From an uncultured Dysosmobacter sp. (GTDB lineage Bacteria; Bacillota; Clostridia; Oscillospirales; Oscillospiraceae): a DNA stretch of 64,000 bases. The notes beneath the pieces are model-generated. The model made no database searches. It worked only from the letters and a program-made list of their open reading frames with translations, and was not told the origin of the DNA. The stretch spans positions 128,539 to 192,538 of the forward strand of contig CAKTIO010000007.1 of the NCBI GenBank assembly GCA_934565855.1. The letters are read 5' to 3'. Below are positions 59,271-64,000 of this stretch, one piece after another; position 1 is the first letter of the stretch; each line of letters begins with the position of its first letter. The position numbers and the translations under genes were made by a program.

Positions 59271-60104
59271 TCACCATGTCAGGGAAAATTCTACCAGCTC
59301 CGGCGATTCTGGCTTTCCAATCAACGGCTCCTTTTTATCCAGAGCGGAAAGCTGCGCCATTTCGTCAGAGGTCAGTGTAAAGTCGAACAGGGCGAGATTT
59401 TCACGGATGTGTTCCGGCTGGGTGCTTCTGGGAATGACAGCAATGCCCTTCTGGGTCAGGAAACGGAGCAAAACCTGTGCCGGGGTCTTACCGTATTTCC
59501 CAGAAAGGGCAAGCACGACAGGCTCTCCAAACATTTCATTCCGGCTGCCCTGCCCCAGCGGCGCATAAGCCATATGTGCCACCTGCTTTTTGTCCATCCA
59601 TTCCCGCTCGATGCTGCGCTGGCAGTAGAGGTTGGTTTCAATCTGATTGACTGCCGGGATCACTTTGTTGTAGGCGATCAGGTCAAGAAGCTGGTTGGGT
59701 TCAAAGTTGGAAACGCCGATAGCCCGCACTTTGCCCTCCTCATATAGCTGCTCCAGCACGCGCCATGCCGCGTAATAGTTTGCAAAGGGCCAGTGCAGAA
59801 GCAGCAGGTCGATATAGTCCGTTTGCAGATTGGCAAGCGACTGCATCACCGTCTGCGCGGCGTGTTCGTAGGATTTGAAATTTACCTTTGTGACAAGAAA
59901 CAGCTCCCGGCGGTCTACGCCACTGGCTTTGATCCCCGCTCCTACCTCCTTTTCATTGCCATAGGCTTCCGCCGTGTCGATCATGCGGTAGCCGGTCCGG
60001 ATCGCCGTTGTTACCGCATTGGCACAGGCTTCTCCGCTGAGCATGAAGGTGCCGAAGCCCACCAGCGGCAGCTGCACATGATGTGTCAAGGTCAAATATT
60101 CCAT
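59271..60104 (-). CDS. Aldo/keto reductase
   Basis: A 277-residue TIM-barrel reductase. Catalytic residues appear as Asp in MIDTAEAYGNE, with its Tyr, Lys in LVTKVNF and His in LLLLHWPF. NADPH-binding residues are in VIPRSTQPEHIREN. It resembles 2,5-diketogluconate reductase-type enzymes of broad aldehyde specificity. Its promoter has the MerR-type spacer, so induction by a signal sensed by the divergent regulator is expected. The substrate is unknown. Confidence 0.92.
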   Translation of the reverse strand: MEYLTLTHHVQLPLVGFGTFMLSGEACANAVTTAIRTGYRMIDTAEAYGNEKEVGAGIKASGVDRRELFLVTKVNFKSYEHAAQTVMQSLANLQTDYIDLLLLHWPFANYYAAWRVLEQLYEEGKVRAIGVSNFEPNQLLDLIAYNKVIPAVNQIETNLYCQRSIEREWMDKKQVAHMAYAPLGQGSRNEMFGEPVVLALSGKYGKTPAQVLLRFLTQKGIAVIPRSTQPEHIRENLALFDFTLTSDEMAQLSALDKKEPLIGKPESPELVEFSLTW

Positions 60105-60155
60105 GTTCCATCCTCCGTCATCACATTTATATAGAGTATTTTTTATGGTATAATG

Positions 60156-60186
60156 ATTCTAATAAGTTCGTGTAACACGAAGTCAA
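60156..60186 (-). promoter_or_regulatory. MerR-type promoter with dyad operator
   Basis: Minus strand TTGACT (60186-60181), 19-base spacer, TAGAAT (60161-60156). The perfect dyad TTCGTGT-A-ACACGAA (60167-60181) lies mostly within the spacer. The overlong spacer with a central dyad is the mark of MerR-activated promoters. Confidence 0.8.
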
Positions 60187-60207
60187 GAGAAAAATTGAGG
60201 TGTGGTC

Positions 60208-60642
60208 ATGTATTATACGATCAGGCAGATGGCAGAACTGTTCGGCGTCACAGAGCATACGCTGCGGTTTTATACGGATAAGGGGCTGCTGCCCTGCCGG
60301 CGGGACAGCGGCAACCGCCGTGTGTTTGATGAGGAATCCGTCAACTGGATGCAGGGTATCCAGTGCCTGAAGGGCTGCGGCGCGTCCATTGGCGATATAC
60401 AGGAGTATTGCCGCCTGTGCCTGCTGGAGGAATCCGAAGAAAACCTGCGGGCGAGATACGCTATCATTCTGAAGCAGCGGGAGGAGGCCTATAAACGGGT
60501 GGAGGAAGCCAAAGCGACCGCGCAATATATGGATGATAAAGTAGCGCATTACGAGGCAATTCTTGCAGGTCTCGCCCCGGATGATACCAACCCGAAAAAC
60601 TGGACAGCGGAAAACCGACCGAAGCATGAAAATGACCGTTAG
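60208..60642 (+). CDS. MerR-family transcriptional regulator
   Basis: A 144-residue regulator with an N-terminal MerR HTH (YYTIRQMAELFGVTEHTLRF, then YTDKGLLP), a dimerising coiled coil (about 75-115) and a short tail. No conserved cysteine pair for metals is evident, apart from CLKGC and CRLC, so it probably senses an organic signal or aldehydes. ATG 60208 follows GAGGTG; the in-frame GTG 60202 overlaps that site. It is divergent from the aldo/keto reductase. Confidence 0.92.
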   Translation: MYYTIRQMAELFGVTEHTLRFYTDKGLLPCRRDSGNRRVFDEESVNWMQGIQCLKGCGASIGDIQEYCRLCLLEESEENLRARYAIILKQREEAYKRVEEAKATAQYMDDKVAHYEAILAGLAPDDTNPKNWTAENRPKHENDR

Positions 60643-60760
60643 CATTTCCCCGGACAGCTCCAGTGTGCGTTCCATCAGGGAGAATTGTGCGTGGACAGCG
60701 GATTTCGGGAAAGTTCAAAATCCTTCCAAACTTTATTTACAATTTGTTTATATCCACACA

Positions 60761-60789
60761 TTGACAATGGTTTCAGACGGTGCTACACT
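60761..60789 (+). promoter_or_regulatory. Promoter of the hrcA operon
   Basis: TTGACA (60761-60766), 17-base spacer, TACACT (60784-60789). The start falls in the CIRCE element. Confidence 0.85.
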
Positions 60790-60793
60790 CACT

Positions 60794-60820
60794 TTAGCAC
60801 TCAGGGAGAGTGAGTGCTAA
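60794..60820. promoter_or_regulatory. CIRCE element (HrcA operator)
   Basis: TTAGCACTC-N9-GAGTGCTAA, identical to the consensus. Binding of HrcA here blocks the operon promoter under normal conditions. Confidence 0.97.
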
Positions 60821-60839
60821 AACACGATGAGGTGTGCAT

Positions 60840-61895
60840 ATGGATCTTTCAGACAGAAAAAAACAAATTCTGAAAGTTGTCATAGAGGACTACATCCGGT
60901 CGGCGGAGCCGGTAGGCTCCAAAGCCATTGCAGTGGAAATGGGCGGCAGCGTTTCGTCCGCCACCATCCGCAATGAGTTGGCAGACCTGACGGAGCAGGG
61001 CTATCTGGAGCAGCCGCATACCTCTGCGGGACGCATTCCGTCCCCCAAGGGCTACCGCCTGTATGTCAACGAGCTGATGGAGCGGCAGAAGCTGACCATC
61101 GATGAGACGGAGAAAATCAATCAGGCGCTTCAGGTGAAGATGGAGGAGCTGGACCGGGTCATTGCCCAGGCGGGCAGGGCGGTCTCCAGCTTTGTCAACT
61201 ACCCGGCGTATGTGATGGCGGCAAGCAAGAAAAAAACCATGACGGCGCGGCATTTCGATTTGCTTCCAGTGGATGAAAAAAGCTGCATCGTGGTAATGAT
61301 GATGGGCGATAACCGGGTGCGGTCCCAGCTGCTGCGTTTGCAGCTGCGGGTGGATCAATCCCAGATGCCCCTGTTGACCAACCTGCTGAACGAGCATTTC
61401 ACCAACATATCCGTGGAGGAAATGAATCTGCGGTTGATGGATGTCTCCGAGGAGATTACACCGCAGCTGTTTCTGCTGCTGAGCCAGACCATCGCCTACG
61501 CGGCGGATGCGCTGGAAGAGGCAAGCCAGAAGGAAGTGGTGACTGCCGGAGCCAGCCAGCTGCTGAAGCTGCCGGAGTTCCGGGACGCGGATAAGGCGCA
61601 CGAACTGATGAGCTTTCTGGCAGACAGCAAGGAAAACCTGCCGGTGCTGGAGGATAACAGCCCCATGAAGATCCTCATCGGACCGGAAAACGTCAATGCG
61701 GCGCTGCAGGATACCAGCGTGGTGGTTGCCAGCTATGATATTGGAGATAATATGCGGGGACTGATCGGTGTGGTGGGTCCCACGCGAATGGATTATGCCA
61801 CGGTAGCCGCTCGCCTGTCCGGCTTTGCGGATGGCTTGACGCGGCTGTTTGGAAAGAATGAATTACCGCCCAAGGAGGACGAGAACGATGAGTGA
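60840..61895 (+). CDS. hrcA: Heat-inducible repressor HrcA
   Basis: A 351-residue repressor with an N-terminal winged helix (SDRKKQILKVVIEDYI, then SSATIRNELADLTEQGYLEQ) followed by PHTSAGRIPSPKGYR and a GAF-like domain with IGPEN near the end. It represses its own operon through CIRCE and needs GroEL to stay active. ATG 60840 follows GAGGTG; GTG 60834 in frame is less likely. Its end overlaps grpE. Confidence 0.97.
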   Translation: MDLSDRKKQILKVVIEDYIRSAEPVGSKAIAVEMGGSVSSATIRNELADLTEQGYLEQPHTSAGRIPSPKGYRLYVNELMERQKLTIDETEKINQALQVKMEELDRVIAQAGRAVSSFVNYPAYVMAASKKKTMTARHFDLLPVDEKSCIVVMMMGDNRVRSQLLRLQLRVDQSQMPLLTNLLNEHFTNISVEEMNLRLMDVSEEITPQLFLLLSQTIAYAADALEEASQKEVVTAGASQLLKLPEFRDADKAHELMSFLADSKENLPVLEDNSPMKILIGPENVNAALQDTSVVVASYDIGDNMRGLIGVVGPTRMDYATVAARLSGFADGLTRLFGKNELPPKEDENDE

Positions 61896-62517
61896 AGAGA
61901 CAAAGCAGCCTGTACCCGAACAGGAAGAGACCGCGGGTCAGGAGACTCCGAAGACGGAGCCTGCGGCGGAGCAGGAAACCGCCGGAAAGAGCGAAAAGCC
62001 CGAGAAGGAAGGAAAGGGCAAAAAGAAAAAGGATAAGGAAAAAGAAAAGGTCTACACCCTCACCCGGGAGCAAATGGAAGCCGCCGAGCTGGCTGCGCGG
62101 CAGTTGGCATCCGTAACGGACCAGTTCACCCGGCTGACAGCGGAGTATGACAACTACCGCAAGCGCACGGCAAAGGAAAAGGAAAGCATCTATCAGGACG
62201 CCAAGATGGATACCATCAAGGAGTTTCTGGCAGTTTACGATAATCTGGAGCGCGCGATGGCGACCGGCGGCGAGGATGACAATCCACACCGCAAGGGTCT
62301 GGAAATGATCTTCAACCAGTATAAGAAGATCCTGGAGAAGATGGGCGTTACCGAAATGGAGGCGAAGGGAAAACCCTTTGATCCGGAAAAGATGAACGCG
62401 GTAATGCACATTGATGACGAAAGCTTCGGTGAAAACGAGGTGGCTCAGGTTTTCCAGGCAGGCTTTGAGCTGGACGGTCGGGTGCTGCGCCACGCCATCG
62501 TACAGGTGGCAAACTAA
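61888..62517 (+). CDS. grpE: Nucleotide exchange factor GrpE
   Basis: A 209-residue protein with a charged, low-complexity N-terminus (Glu/Lys-rich to about 55), a long coiled coil with EYDNYRKRTAKEKE, and the C-terminal beta domain VAQVFQAGFELDGRVLRHAIV. It releases ADP from DnaK. ATG 61888 overlaps the hrcA stop by 8 bp. Confidence 0.97.
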   Translation: MSEETKQPVPEQEETAGQETPKTEPAAEQETAGKSEKPEKEGKGKKKKDKEKEKVYTLTREQMEAAELAARQLASVTDQFTRLTAEYDNYRKRTAKEKESIYQDAKMDTIKEFLAVYDNLERAMATGGEDDNPHRKGLEMIFNQYKKILEKMGVTEMEAKGKPFDPEKMNAVMHIDDESFGENEVAQVFQAGFELDGRVLRHAIVQVAN

Positions 62518-62532
62518 AAGGAGCGTGAGGGA

Positions 62533-62727
62533 ATGGGACCCAAACGGTTATACAAGGACCCTGCCAATGCAATGGTGGCAGGCGTGTGTGCCGGGATCGC
62601 AGAGTATTTCGGCTGGGACCCCACCTGGGTCCGGCTGGGCTGGGTGCTGTTCACCCTGTGCGGCGGCAGCGGTCTGCTGGCGTATATCATTGCGGCGCTG
62701 GTCATTCCCAGCTATCCCAACACATAA
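62533..62727 (+). CDS. PspC-domain membrane protein
   Basis: A 64-residue protein, entirely a PspC domain: KRLYKDPANAMVAGVCAGIA then EYFGWDPTWVRLGWVLF and one TM helix at about 35-58. PspC proteins relate to envelope stress. It lies between grpE and dnaK, where most Bacillota have nothing, so it is probably co-expressed with heat-shock genes. ATG 62533 has a GGAGCG site. Confidence 0.9.
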   Translation: MGPKRLYKDPANAMVAGVCAGIAEYFGWDPTWVRLGWVLFTLCGGSGLLAYIIAALVIPSYPNT

Positions 62728-62787
62728 GCACAGGTCCTGTTAAAACAGTAAAAAAATAAAATTCAGATAAATTTGGAGGAATCATTT

Positions 62788-64000
62788 ATGTCTAAGGTCA
62801 TTGGTATCGATTTAGGTACAACCAACTCCTGCGTGGCTGTGATGGAGGGCGGCGAAGCCGTCGTCATCCCCAACGCAGAGGGCAACCGCACCACCCCGTC
62901 CGTGGTGGCATTCAGCAAGACTGGCGAGCGTATGGTGGGTCAGGTGGCAAAGCGTCAGGCAATCACCAACCCGGACCGCACCATTTCTTCCATCAAGCGT
63001 GAGATGGGCAGCGATTATAAGGTGAACGTGGACGGTAAGAGCTACACTCCTCAGGAGATCTCCGCCATGATCCTACAGAAGCTGAAGGCAGACGCTGAGG
63101 CATATCTGGGTCAGCCCGTCACCGAGGCGGTCATCACCGTTCCCGCATACTTCACCGACTCTCAGCGTCAGGCGACTAAGGATGCCGGTAAGATCGCCGG
63201 TCTGGACGTAAAGCGTATCATCAACGAGCCCACCGCAGCCGCTCTGGCTTACGGCGTGGATAAGGAGCAGTCCCAGAAGATCATGGTGTACGACCTGGGC
63301 GGCGGCACCTTCGATGTCTCCATTCTGGAGATCGACGATGGTGTGATCGAAGTGCTGGCCACCGCGGGCAACAACCGCCTGGGCGGCGATGACTTCGATG
63401 AGTGCGTCATGAAGTATCTGGTCAGCGAGTTCAAGCGTACCGACGGTGTGGACCTGTCCGGCGATAAGGTCGCTATGCAGCGTCTGAAGGAAGCCGCTGA
63501 GAAGGCAAAGATCGAGCTGTCCGGCGTGACCTCCTCCAACATCAACCTGCCCTATATCACCGCGGACGCTACCGGTCCCAAGCATCTGGATGTCACCCTG
63601 ACCCGTGCAAAGTTCAATGAACTGACCGCACATCTGGTGGAAGCTACGATGGGTCCCGTGCATCAGGCAATGTCCGACGCAGGTCTCCAGCCCTCCGACC
63701 TGAGCAAGGTTCTGCTGGTGGGCGGCTCCAGCCGAATCCCCGCTGTGCAGGAGGCTGTGAAGAAGTTCACTGGAAACGAGCCCTTCAAGGGTATCAATCC
63801 TGATGAGTGCGTGGCAATGGGCGCTGCCCTTCAGGCTGGCGTGCTGACCGGCGATGTCAAGGGTCTGCTGCTGCTGGATGTTACGCCCCTGTCTCTGGGC
63901 ATTGAGACGATGGGCGGCGTGTTCACCAAGCTGATCGACCGCAACACCACCATCCCCGTGAAGAAGAGCCAGATTTTCTCCACCGCCGCAGACAACCAGA
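62788..64000 (+). CDS. dnaK: Chaperone DnaK, 3' end outside window
   Basis: The first 404 codons of an Hsp70. [14 protein letters not shown] at the N-terminus, [35 protein letters not shown] and [14 protein letters not shown] identify the ATPase domain; the linker [17 protein letters not shown] and the start of the substrate domain follow. It is a normal Gram-positive-type DnaK. ATG 62788 follows GGAGGA. It lies 60 bp after the PspC gene; no separate CIRCE is seen. Confidence 0.97.
   Translation, partial: MSKVIGIDLGTTNSCVAVMEGGEAVVIPNAEGNRTTPSVVAFSKTGERMVGQVAKRQAITNPDRTISSIKREMGSDYKVNVDGKSYTPQEISAMILQKLKADAEAYLGQPVTEAVITVPAYFTDSQRQATKDAGKIAGLDVKRIINEPTAAALAYGVDKEQSQKIMVYDLGGGTFDVSILEIDDGVIEVLATAGNNRLGGDDFDECVMKYLVSEFKRTDGVDLSGDKVAMQRLKEAAEKAKIELSGVTSSNINLPYITADATGPKHLDVTLTRAKFNELTAHLVEATMGPVHQAMSDAGLQPSDLSKVLLVGGSSRIPAVQEAVKKFTGNEPFKGINPDECVAMGAALQAGVLTGDVKGLLLLDVTPLSLGIETMGGVFTKLIDRNTTIPVKKSQIFSTAADNQ

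Overview
The window is chromosomal DNA of an anaerobic Gram-positive bacterium of the Bacillota (Clostridia), most like gut Oscillospiraceae such as Oscillibacter, Dysosmobacter or Intestinimonas. This placement is inferred from the glmU-prs-pth-mfd and hrcA-grpE-dnaK gene orders, an Rnf complex, a membrane pyrophosphatase, a clostridial-type thiolase, a THF riboswitch and a CIRCE element. No rRNA gene is present to fix the genus. Positions 1-8990 are less GC-rich than the rest and look like an integrated mobile element; the remainder is GC-rich core sequence.

Layout. 1-8990: the right part of an integrative mobilizable element beside a tRNA-Val gene. It holds a TnpV fragment, two overlapping membrane-protein genes with a Panacea-domain (SocA-type) antitoxin, a BglII/BstYI-like restriction enzyme with an MT-A70 methylase, a MobV relaxase with a recognisable oriT, a palindromic iteron-like array, a RepA-like ATPase, an excisionase-like protein, a DUF6076 protein and a tyrosine integrase. 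8990-11811: tRNA-Val, an SDR enzyme, a LexA-like regulator with a divergent operator region, tRNA-Tyr and tRNA-Thr, and a zinc-ribbon/sigma-like gene pair. 11988-18185: prfB, a MATE pump, a threonine aldolase, an acetyltransferase, a patatin and an M23 peptidase. 18310-22662: gpmI, tpiA, pgk and trmL. 23006-31557: a shortened GlmU-like protein, prs, pth, a TPR-like membrane protein, mfd and a PrsA-like lipoprotein.

31749-39369: thiolase under a promoter flanked by Rex-like sites, then a threonine-dehydrogenase-like enzyme followed by all four genes of an acetoin/2-oxoacid dehydrogenase complex. 39478-45055 (minus): metallophosphoesterase, mnmG, a cyclase-family hydrolase and a MurT/GatD-like pair that lacks the usual amidotransferase catalytic residues. 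45324-45655: a strongly promoted 24-codon ORF and a hairpin-rich region. 45791-50874: lipoproteins, a K+-dependent-type membrane pyrophosphatase and a DUF975 protein. 51165-56322: rnfCDGEAB. 56456-58522: THF riboswitch, folT-like and folC. 58627-60642: a MerR regulator divergent from an aldo/keto reductase and an NmrA-like gene, with a 19-bp-spacer promoter. 60761-64000: CIRCE, hrcA, grpE, a PspC-domain gene and the start of dnaK.

Together the core genes describe glycolysis, redox balance through thiolase/Rex, ion-gradient energy conservation by Rnf and pyrophosphatase, folate salvage and heat-shock control. The left end is a mobile defence island. The best candidates for something undescribed are the overlapping-gene Panacea module, the MurT/GatD-like pair without catalytic residues, the 24-codon ORF with its structured downstream region, and the LexA-like divergent promoter with no visible target gene.
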